Positions 23,370-35,300 of a stretch of 64,000 bases of DNA are shown one piece after another; the first letter of the stretch is position 1; every line of letters starts with the position of its first letter. Below the pieces are notes generated by a model, which saw nothing but the letters and a program-made list of their open reading frames with translations, did not search any database and had not been told where the DNA came from. A program made the translations under genes and the position numbers. This stretch comes from Lycorma delicatula (Eukaryota > Arthropoda > Insecta > Hemiptera > Fulgoridae): NCBI RefSeq assembly GCF_047948215.1, contig NC_134460.1, positions 12,419,001-12,483,000 of the forward strand, given 5' to 3'.

Positions 23370-26300
23370 GCCCTTGAACGAGATGTGGAAAATAACCGAG
23401 AGCGCATCCAATTTCTGGTTCGGCAAATTCAAAGCATCGATCCGTTCCTTGGGAAATCACCAGATTTTATAAGTTTGTTGGCATTTGTTGAAAATAGAAT
23501 GACTGGTATTAGTTTAGTCAATAAACAAGAACCGGTAAAAGATGATACATTAAATAAGGAATTTTTAGATATTGATAAATTATCATATGCAGACATAGCA
23601 GCTGGACGAACTAGTCCGAATATACTTTTAGAAGAACAAGAAAAATTTACAGGAAAGTTTAAAGAAATCAATATAGTTGGTGAAACAGTTGAACAGTTTT
23701 TAAAACAAGAGAGTCAGTTTGAAGCGGTAAAAGAACCTACTACTGTTGAAATGAAAGAAAATAACAGTACTTCAGAAGACATTCCTGTTGAAGTAGAAAA
23801 AGGTTCTTCTAAAAATAAATTAACAGAACGTCAAAGTAGACAACAAAACAGAAGACCTCAGATTGAATCAAAAAAACAGATCTTAGGATCCAATGATGTG
23901 AACAGTAGAGAACTCAAATCTTTACTTACCGACAAGCAAATGTTGTCAGTGCCTCAACAGAGGGCTGGCAGATCACCCAGTCCAATCTGGGTTAAGGGAG
24001 CGTCTCCTTCTTACTCACAAATTCTTAGGGGTGAATCGATATCTAGGCCACAGAGTAGATCTGGCAGTCCAGAAATTACAAAATTTGATCTGAAATCTTA
24101 TGATAATGATGATTTCAAAGTTGAAGACTCTATTAATCAAACAGTTTCTATTGAACCTGAAACAATACAGACTACTGATATACTAGTAGAAAAGCCAGAA
24201 TTTGTTTCTGAAGAAGACAATCAATTTCAAACACAAGAAACTACTCAAGAAATTCAGTATACTGATAATTTTGAACAGACTGTTCTATCCAGTAACTTAC
24301 ACTATACTTCAAATATTTACCAGTCGTACATCAATCCTCAACCTGAAGTATCCAGTTTCATAGCATCTGGTCAGCAGTTGATTAGTTCTGGTTTGGGAAC
24401 ATACCACACAGGTGCAACTCCATTTCCAGAAATGACAGAGGAAATTCAGTTTTCAACTTTGAATGACGATAAGCACACTGTATCCCATATCCCAGTTGAT
24501 TATGAAACAGAACCACAGCAATTATCACATGTTGAACACCAAGAACTAGAACAACAAAATACACCAGATTTTGGGTCTACAACAGATGCATTATTTCCAG
24601 CTAAAAATCCTGATTATCAGACTTTCAGTGTCAGTGGTAATGATTTAGCATACACCATTAACGATAAAACCCAGTTGACATTAACTAGCGAATTTGTCAA
24701 CAACGAACGCAACACAATTGGTGTATCATATGCTACAATCTTGGCTCAGGGCTTAACACAAAGTAAATCACCTGATGTTGTGTCTGAAGATACTTCTAAG
24801 GTGAATATTAAGCAACCATCCACACCTTCCTATGATAAAGAAAATGTCATTGGAAGTGTTGAAACAGTGGTTGAGATAGAAAGTAATGATGGTAAGTCAG
24901 ATAAAAAGGAAACCGAAGCAAAAAGTAAAAGGAATAAGAAAGGAAAAATTGTTGATCAGCTTAATGAGCAACCTATTTCTGAAAATATGTCAATAAATGT
25001 TACCCATACACTAGTTGACGATGAAATGAAGCAGAAACAATCTGAAAATATCACCCAGTCAGTGGAAAATTCACTCACAGTTAATGAGAATAGGGAGATG
25101 GTTAATCTTGTCTCAAGTAAGAAAAAGAGCAAGAAGAATAAAAAGAAAACTAGTAATAATGAAAAAGACCAGCAATCAGATTCAAAAGATATTAGTGAAA
25201 TTCAACAGGAAAAACAGAATATGATAAAACAAGATGACGAAAAGAAAGATAAATCAGAATTGGTTGTGAATAAAGTGGTTAATAATAAAAAAGGTTTAAA
25301 AAATTCAAAAAGTGAAAACTTGAAAGATATCAGTAATTCTAAAAAAGTTAAAGAGAAATCACCAGAAATAACAGACATCAACAATTGCAAACTAAAAGAA
25401 GAAACTGAATTGTTCATAGATGCTGAAAATAGTGTAATTAGGCCAGTAGAGAATGTTACACGATCTGAAATCATTGTAAAATCAAAATCATTTAATGCAG
25501 AAAATGAAAATAAAAATTCAAAAAAGAAAAAGAATAAATCTTTGAAGCCAGAAAATAAATCACAGTTCCAGGAAGCTGCTGATGAAAATGTTGATGAAGT
25601 AAACAATTTTGTATTAAAAGTATCAGAACAAGTAACACCAGAACATATACATATGAAATCAAAGAAACATAAAAAACTGAAAACTAATGTGAATACCATT
25701 AGTAATGAATCAGGAAAAGAAGAATTGAATAAAGAATCTGAAAAAGGATTAAATGAAGCAACGCATGAATCCGAAAAAATACATGAAATAACAGATAAAA
25801 AATCAAAGAAAAAGAAAAAAGGAAATAAACTGACAAACGATGTAACTTGTGAAGAAAAAACTGAATTTTCTCTGACTTCTGAAGCAGTTACTCAGATTAT
25901 TTCTGATGTTACAACAATAGAAGAAACCACAAGCTTACAAAAATCAATGAAATCAAAGAAAAAACAGTCACAGCTTACATCTCATATTGTAAGTGAAAGC
26001 GATCATTCTACAGCAATAAATAAAAATTATAAACAAAATAAATTAGATAATCAGAAAAATATTAAAAATAATAAGATCGAAAAATGCTGTATCAAAAATG
26101 GAGAAGTAGATAAAGTAAGTGCTGTGGAAAATAATGAACCGAAGAAATCAAAGAAAAAGAAACAAACACAGTCTGAAAAAACATCTGCTAATGCTGGTGC
26201 TATTTCTTCAATAACAGATGAAGTAACATACGTACCTGCAACAGATGATAAATGTTCACAAGAAACTGGAAATAAAGAACAAAGTATAATCACAAGTAAA

Positions 26301-29300
26301 GAATCTGAAGAAAATAAAGGAAAGAAATCTAAAAAAAGAAAAACCCCTTGTAAAGAATCAGTTTCAGACTCAAAAGAACAAACACTGCTTGGTGATTTGA
26401 AGGATATGAAAACACATGAAGATAAATGTCTTTTAGATGTTGCTAATACTAGTCATGACAAAAAAAATATTGAGAAATTAGAACATAAAAAACGAAAGAA
26501 AACAAAGGAAATAGAAGTAAACTCGGTACAACCAAACACAGATGGCATGGAACCAAAACAACAGATATTGCCTATTGATAAAAGTCACAGTTTGAAGAAC
26601 ACGCAATCAAAAGAAGAAAAATGTCAATCAGATGTTACTCATGAGAAAGAGTCTGTTGAAAAATCAAAACGTAAAAAAGGAAAGAAAGCAAAGAAAGAAA
26701 AAGATGCAAACTCAGCCCACTCAATGCCAGAAATTGTAGAACTAAAAGAACAAGTATTGTCTTCTGATAAGGGGCTTTGTTCGAAGGATATGAAACCACA
26801 CGATGAAGACAAATTTCAGTTAGATGATACTACAAGGCATGAAAATAAACATATTGAGAAATTAGAACATAAAAAAGGAAAGAAAACAAAGAAGGATATA
26901 GAAGTAAATAAAGCACAACCAAACACAGACACTAAGGAAACAAATGAACAAATATTGCCTATTGATGAAAGTCTCAGTTTTAAAGATGTGCAATCAAAAG
27001 AAGAAAAATGTCAATCAGATGTTTCTCAAGAGGAGTCTGTAGAAAAATCAAAACATAAAAAAGGAAAGAAAGCAAAGAAAGAAAAAAATGCGAACTCAAC
27101 TTCACCACTGTCAGAAATTACAGAACTAAAAGAACAAATATTGCCCTCTGAAAAGATGCCTAACATGAAAGATATGCAACAAGAAGACAAATGTAAATTA
27201 GACATTAGTACTACAAAACATAACAAACAAGAGGATGAAAAATTTGAACATAAAAAAGGAAAGAAATCAAAGAAAGATGTAAATACAAATTCAGTTCAAA
27301 CAAAGACAGGCAATAAAGAATCAAAAGAACAAGTACTGCTTCTTGGTGAAGAACTTTCTATGAAGGATATGCAACCACGAGAAATTAAATGCATATTGGA
27401 TGAAACTCATGAGAAACAACCTGTAGAAAAAATTAAACATAAAAAAGGAAAGAAAGCAAAACAAGAAAAAGACGAAAAACAAGCTCAATCGGTGACAGAG
27501 ATTACAGAACAAAAAGGTAAACAATTAGAGGAAGCTAAAAGACAATTAGATGTTCCTAAGAAAAGCCATGATAAACAACCTGTGGAAACATTGGAACCGA
27601 AAAAAGGGAAGAAATTGAAAAAAGAAATAGAAAAAAAATCAACTCAACCAATTTCTGACAAGATTGAACAAAAACTAGAAATATTGAATTCAGATGATCA
27701 TGGTCTGAATGATGACCAGCAGCAACTAGAAGATAAATGTAAATTAAATATAACAACCACTCATGAAAAAACATCTACACAAAATATTGAACACAAAAAA
27801 GAAAAGAAATCAAAGAAAGAAAAAAATACAAAAGTAACTCGACCAAATATAGACAATATGGAACAAAAGGAAGAAATATTGCCTGTAGATGAACGTCTTA
27901 ATTTGAAGGATGTACAACCAAAAGAAGATAAATGTGAACTAGATGTTCCAGTTACAGGACATTATGAACAAACTGTAGAAAAAATTGCACACAAAAAAGA
28001 AAAGAAATCATTAAAAGAAACAGACACAAAAACAACAGAACCAAGTTCAGACAATAGAGAACAAAAAGAAGAAATATTGCCTTCAGTTGATTATATTTTG
28101 AAAGATGTACAACCACAACAACATAAAGGTCAATTAGACGTTACCATTACAAATCATGGAGAAAAATCTGGAGAAAAAATTTCTCATAAAAAAGGAAAGA
28201 AATTAAAGAAAGAAATAGATACAAAAACAACAGAACAAAGTTCAATCAAAACAGAACAAAAAGACGAAATATTGCCAAAAACAATAGAACCAAGTTCAGG
28301 CAACATAGTTCAAAAAGAAGAAATGTTGCCTTCTGATGATCTTGTTTCAAAAGATGTACAACACGAAGATAACTGTCAATTAGATTTTGACGTTGCACAT
28401 CATGAAGAACAATCTGTAGAAAAAATTACACATAAAAAAGGAAAGAAATCAAAGAAAGAAGATACAAAAACAACAGAACCATGTTCAGACAATACTGAAC
28501 AAAAAGACAAAATGTTCCCTTCAGATGATCTTGTGTCGAAGGATGTACAAACACAAGAAGATAAGGGTCAATTAGATGCTACTGTCGCAAGTCATGATGA
28601 ACAATCTGTAGAAAAAATGGCACATAAAAAAGGAAAGAAATCAAAGAAAGAAATAGATACAAAAACAACAGAACAAAGTTCAATCAAAACAGAACAAAAA
28701 GACGAAATATTGCCATCAGATGACCTTGGGTTGAAGGATGTAAAAACACAAGAAGATAAAGGTCAGTTAGATATTACTGTTACAAGTCATGATGAACAAC
28801 GTTTAGAAAAAATTGGACAAAAAAAAGGAAAGAAATCAAAGAAGGAAACAGATGCAAATATGACAGAACCAAGTTCAGACATTACCGAACAAAAAGGAGA
28901 GATATTGCGTTCAGCTGATCATGTTTTGAAGGATGTACAAACACAAGAAGATAAGGGTCAATTAGATGTTACTGTTGCAAGTCACGATGAAAAATCTGTA
29001 GAAAAAATTGCACATAAAAAAGGAAAAAAATCAAAGAAAGAAATAGATACAAAAACAACAGAACAAAGTTCAATCAAAATAGTACAAAAAGACGAACTAT
29101 TGCCATCAGATGACCTTGGGTTGAAGGATGTAAAAACACAAGAAGATAAAGGTCAGTTAGATATTACTGTTACAAGTCATGATGAACAACGTTTAGAAAA
29201 AATTGGACCAAAAAAAGGAAAGAAATCAAAGAAAGAAACAGATGCAAATATAACAAAACCAAGTTTAGACATTACAGAACAAAAAGGAGAGATATTGCGT

Positions 29301-32300
29301 TCAGCTGATCATGTTTTGAAGGATGTACAAACACAAGAAGATAAGGGTCAATTAGATGTTACTGTTGCAAGTCACGATGAACACTCTGTAGAAAAAATTG
29401 CACATAATAAAGGAAAGAAATCAAAGAAAGAAATAGATACAAAAACAACAGAACAAAGTTCAATCAAAACAGAACAAAAAGACGAACTATTGCCTTCAGA
29501 TGATCTTGTGTCGAAGGATGTACAAACCCAAGAAGATAAGGGTCAATTAGATATTACTGTTGCAAGTCATGATGAACACTCTGTAGAAAAAATTGCACAT
29601 AAAAAAGGAAAGAAATCAAAGAAAGAAATAGATACAAAAACAACAGAACAAAGTTCAATCAAAACCGAACAAAAAGAAGAAATATTGCCATCAGATGACC
29701 TTGGGTTGAAGGATGTAATAACACAAGAAGATAAAGGTGAGTTAGATATTACTGTTACAAGTCATGATGAACAATATTTAGAAAAAACTGGACAAAAAAA
29801 AGGAAAGAAATCAAAGAAAGAAACAGATGCAAAAACAACAGAACAAAGTTCAATCAAAACAGAACAAAAAGACGAAATATTGCCATCAGATGCCCTTGGG
29901 TTGAAGGATGTAAATACACAAGAAGATAAAGGTCAGTTAGATATTACTGTTACAAGTCATGATGAACAATGTTTAGAAAAAATTGGACAAAAAAAAGGAA
30001 AGAAATCAAAGAAAGAAACAGATGCAAAAACAACAGAATCAAGTTCAGATAATACAGAACAAAAAGAACAAATATTGCCTTCAGATGGTCTTGTTTTGGA
30101 AGATGTACAACTACAAGAAGATGAAGGTCAATTAGATGTTACTGTTATAAATCATGATGAAAAATCTGCAGAAAAAGTTGTGCATAAAAAAGGAAAGAAA
30201 TTGAAGAAAGAATTAGATATAAAAACTACAGAACCAAAAGAAGAAATATTGCCTTCAGATGATCTTGTTTTGAAAGATGTACAACCACAAGAAGATAAGG
30301 GTCAATTAGATGTTACTGTTGCAAGTCATGGTGAACAATCTGTAGAAAAAATTGCACATAAAAAAGGAAAGAAATCAAAGAAAGAAATAGATGCAAAAAC
30401 AACAGAACCAAGTTCAGACAAAACAGAACAAAAAGAAAAAATATTCCCTTCAGATGATCTTGCATCGAAGGATATACAAACCCAAGGAGATAAGGGTCAA
30501 TTAGATATTACTGTTGCAAGTTATGGCGAACAATGTGTAGAAGAAATTGCACTTAAAAAAGGAAAGAAATCAATGAAAGAAGTAGATACAAAAACAGCAG
30601 AACCAAGTTCAGACTATACAGAACAAAAAGATGAAATATTGCCTTCAGATGGTCTTGTTTTGGAAGATGTACAACTACAAGAAGATGAAGGTCAATTAGA
30701 TGTTACTGTTATAAATCATGAAGAAAAATCTGCAGAAAAAGTTGCGCATAAAAAAGGAAAGAAATTGAAGAAAGAATTAGATATAAAAACTACAGAACCA
30801 AAAGAAGAAATATTGCCTTCAGATGATCTTGTTTTGAAAGATGTACAACCACAAGAAGATAAGGGTCAAGTAGATGTTACTGTTGCAAGTCATGGTGAAC
30901 AATCTGTAGAAAAAATTGCACATAAAAAAGGAAAGAAATCAAAGAAAGAAATAGATTCAAAAACAGAACAAAATTTAGACAGTACAGGACAACAAGATGA
31001 AATATTGCCATCTGATGATCTTGGGTTGAAGGAGGTACAAACACAAGGAGATAAGGGTCAATTAAATGTTATTGTTATGAGTCATGATGAGCAATCCGCT
31101 GAAAAAATTGAACATAAAAAAGGAAAGAAATCAATGAAAGAAATAAATACAAAAACTATTGAACCAAGTCCAGACAAAAGTGAACAAAAAGACCAAATAT
31201 TGCAATCAGATTATCTTGGGTTAAAGGATGTACAAACTCAAGAAGATAATGGTCAATTAGATGCTACTATTACAAGTCATGATGAACAATATGTAGAAAA
31301 AACTGCACATAAAAAAATTAAGAAATCAAATAAAGAAATAGATACAAAAACAACAGAACCAAGTTCAGACAGTATAGAACAAAAATACAAAATATTGTCA
31401 TCAGATGATCTTGAGTTGAAAGGTGTGCAAACCCAAGGAAATAAGGATCAATTAGATATTACTGTTACAAGTCATGGTGAACAATGTATAGAAGAAATTG
31501 CACATAAAAAAGGAAAGAAATCAATGAAAGAAGTAGATACAAAAACAGAACCAAGTTCAGACTATACAGAACAAAAAGATGAAATATTGCCTTCAGATGG
31601 TCCTGTTTTGGAAGATGTACAACTACAAGAAGATGAAGGTCAGTTAGATGTTACTGTTATAAATCATGATGAAAAATCTGCAGAAAAAATTGCGCATAAA
31701 AAAGGAAAGAAATTAAAGAAAGAATTAGATATAAAATCTACAGAACCAAAAGAAGAAATATTATTGCCTTCAGATGATCTTATTTTGAAAGATGTACAAC
31801 CTCAAGAAGATAAGGGTCAATTAGATGTTACTGTTACAAGTCATGATGAACAATCTATAGAAAAAATTGCACATAAAAAAGGAAAGAAATCAAAGAAAGA
31901 AATAGATGCAAAAACAACAGAACCAAGTTCAGACAAAACAGAACAAAAAGAAAAAATATTCCCTTCAGATGATCTTGCATCGAAGGATATACAAACCCAA
32001 GGAGATAAGGGTCAATTAGATATTACTGTTGCAAGTTATGGCGAACAATGTGTAGAAGAAATTGCACTTAAAAAAGGAAAGAAATCAATGAAAGAAGTAG
32101 ATACAAAAACAGCAGAACCAAGTTCAGACTATACAGAACAAAAAGATGAAATATTGCCTTCAGATGGTCTTGTTTTGGAAGATGTACAACTACAAGAAGA
32201 TGAATGTCAATTAGATGTTACTGTTATAAATCTTGATGAAAAATCTGCAGGAAAAGTGGTACATAAAAAAGGAAAGAAATTAAAGAATGAATTAGATATA

Positions 32301-35300
32301 AAAACTGCAGAACCAAAAGAAGAAATATTGCCTTCAGATCATCTTGTTTTGAAAGATGTACAAACACAAGGAAAAAGTCCATTAAATGTTACCGTTACAA
32401 GTCATGGCGAACAATCTGTAGAAACAATCGAACATAAAAAAGGAAATAAATTAAAGAAAGAAACAGATACAATAACAACAGAACCATGTTTAGACAATAG
32501 AGAGGAAAAAGAAGAAATATTGCCTTCAGATGATCTTGCATCGAAGGATATACAAACCCAAGGAGATAAGGGTCAATTAGATATTACTGTTGCAAGTTAT
32601 GGCGAACAATGTGTAGAAGAAATTGCACTTAAAAAAGTAAAGAAATCAATGAAAGAAGTAGATACAAAAACAACAGAACCAAGTTCAGACTATACAGAAC
32701 AAAAAGATGAAATATTGCCTTCAGATGGTCTTGTTTTGGAAGATGTACAACTACAAGAAGATGAATGTCAATTAGATGTTACTGTTATAAATCATGATGA
32801 AAAATCTGCAGGAAAAATTGTACATAAAAAAGGAAAGAAATTAAAGAAAGAATTAGATATAAAAACTGCAGAACCAAAAGAAGAAATATTGCCTTCAGAT
32901 CATCTTGTTTTGAAAGATGTACAAACACAAGGAAAAAGTCCATTAAATGTTACCGTTACAAGTCATGGCGAACAATCTGTAGAAACAATCGAACATAAAA
33001 AAGGAAATAAATTAAAGAAAGAAACAGATACAATAACAACAGAACCATGTTTAGACAATAGAGAGGAAAAAGAAGAAATATTGCCTTCAGATGATCTTGC
33101 ATCGAAGGATATACAAACCCAAGGAGATAAGGGTCAATTAGATATTACTGTTGCAAGTTATGGCGAACAATGTGTAGAAGAAATTGCACTTAAAAAAGTA
33201 AAGAAATCAATGAAAGAAGTAGATACAAAAACAACAGAACCAAGTTCAGACTATACAGAACAAAAAGATGAAATATTGCCTTCAGATGGTCTTGTTTTGG
33301 AAGATGTACAACTACAAGAAGATGAATGTCAATTAGATGTTACTGTTATAAATCATGATGAAAAATCTGCAGGAAAAATTGTACATAAAAAAGGAAAGAA
33401 ATTAAAGAAAGAATTAGATATAAAAACTGCAGAACCAAAAGAAGAAATATTGCCTTCAGATCATCTTGTTTTGAAAGATGTACAAACACAAGAAAAAGGT
33501 CCATTAAATGTTACCGTTACAAGTCATGGCGAACAATCTGTAGAAACAATCGAACATAAAAAAGGAAATAAATTAAAGAAAGAAACAGATACAATAACAA
33601 CAAAACCATGTTTAGACAATAGAGAGGAAAAAGAAGAAATATTGCCTTCAGGTGATCTTTGTTTGAAAGTTGTACAACCACGAGAAGATAAATGTCAATT
33701 AGATGTTACTGTTATAAGTCATGGTGAACAATCGGTTGAACCTTTTGCAAATGATAAAGTAATAAAATCAAGGAAACAAATTGACACAAAATCAACAGAA
33801 CCAATTTCAGATAACACAGAACAAAAGGAAGAAATATTGCCTTCAAATGATGTTGGTTTGAAGGATGTACAGCCACTAGATGGTAAAAGTCAATTAGATG
33901 TTATAGTTGTAAGTTTTGACAAACAACCTGTGGAAAATATTGCACATAATAAAGGAAAGAGATCAACGAAGGTAATTGATACAAAATCAACCGAACCATT
34001 TTTAGATAATACAGAAGAAATACTGCCTTCAGGTGATCTTGGTTTGGAGGATATACATCAACAAGAAGAAATATGTCTGTTAGGTGTTACTGATAAAAGT
34101 CATGATGTACAATCTGCAGAAAATATTGCACATAAAAAAGTAAAGAAATCAAAGAAAGAAATTGATACAAAATCAACAGAACCAATTTCAGACAATACAG
34201 AACATAAAGCAATAATATTGCCTTCAGATGACTTTGGTTTAAAGGTTGTACAAGCACAAGGGGATAAATATCAAATAGATGTTGCTGTTACAGGTCATGA
34301 TGAAAAATTTGTAGAAAATGTTGCGTATAAAAAAGGAAATAAATTAAAGAATGAAATAGATATAAAAAAAACAGAACCAGTTTCAGACAATGCAGAACAA
34401 AAATTAAAAATTTTGCCTTCAGATGATCTTTGTTTGAAGGATGTGCAACCACAGTACGATAAATCTCAGTTAGATATTACGGTTACAAGTCATGATCAAT
34501 CCGTTTCACATAAAAAAGTAAAGGAATTGAAGAAAGAAATAGATAGAAAATCAACTCTGCTGCAGTCATATGATACACAACAAAAAGAACAAATCTTACC
34601 TTGTAATATTATTAAAAAAGAAGATAATATCTGTCTTGATTTTAGAACTTCTAAAAATGTTTATGTTCCTTCAGAAATGGATATTGGCAATCTTTCATTA
34701 CATACACCTGAAGTTGAAAGCACTGATGAGCGGCAATTGAGAAAATTAGTGGCTGAAGAAAAGGTTTTATTGACAGAACAATTTGCCAGAAATGTTCAGT
34801 CAGTAATCAGAGAAATTTTAATAACTGGTTCAGTGGAGGAAAAACGTAATAAAAATGTCACAGATAAAACAGAAATTCCTAATAATCTACCAACAACCAG
34901 TAAAGGTAAAGAATCTGCATCAATTAGTGCTGATTTTATTGATGTTCAAGAAGTAACAACTACTATACCATCTGATAAAAATATCACAGTTGTGAGCAGT
35001 CGCGCAATATATGATAATAATTTTGTTCACAAGCCTGTCAAAGTTTCTTCTAAATTAGTTGGTTCAAAAAAGAAAGTAAAACATGATAAAAATGAAAAAA
35101 GTGATGATCACAAAATGAAAGATAGGAATAAATCTGTTAAACCTGAAATTAAAGAAAAAGTTGATTCAGTTGACCCAAGTGAAATACAAAAATCAGCTAC
35201 TGAATCTATACCTGGGGTTTGTGAATTCACTGAGAAAATTACATTCAGTGATGGGGGAATTATTACTGAAAAATGTCTTACGGAGTTCCAGAAAGCTACG

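Noticed and set aside
23385..23387. GTG as start codon of the giant ORF
   Set aside because: A phase-0 acceptor lies 15 bases upstream at 23369 and the frame continues into it, so this is an internal exon and not a translation start.
24381..24564. Short minus-strand frames within the giant exon's N-terminal part
   Set aside because: Shadows of the coding strand with no motif.
25202..25699. Minus-strand open frame of 165 codons
   Set aside because: Poly-Phe product made by the complement of AAA/GAA codons; a composition artefact.
26380..34560. CRISPR array or non-coding satellite
   Set aside because: The repeat is coding, frame-preserving, about 200 bases per unit and without spacer/repeat structure.
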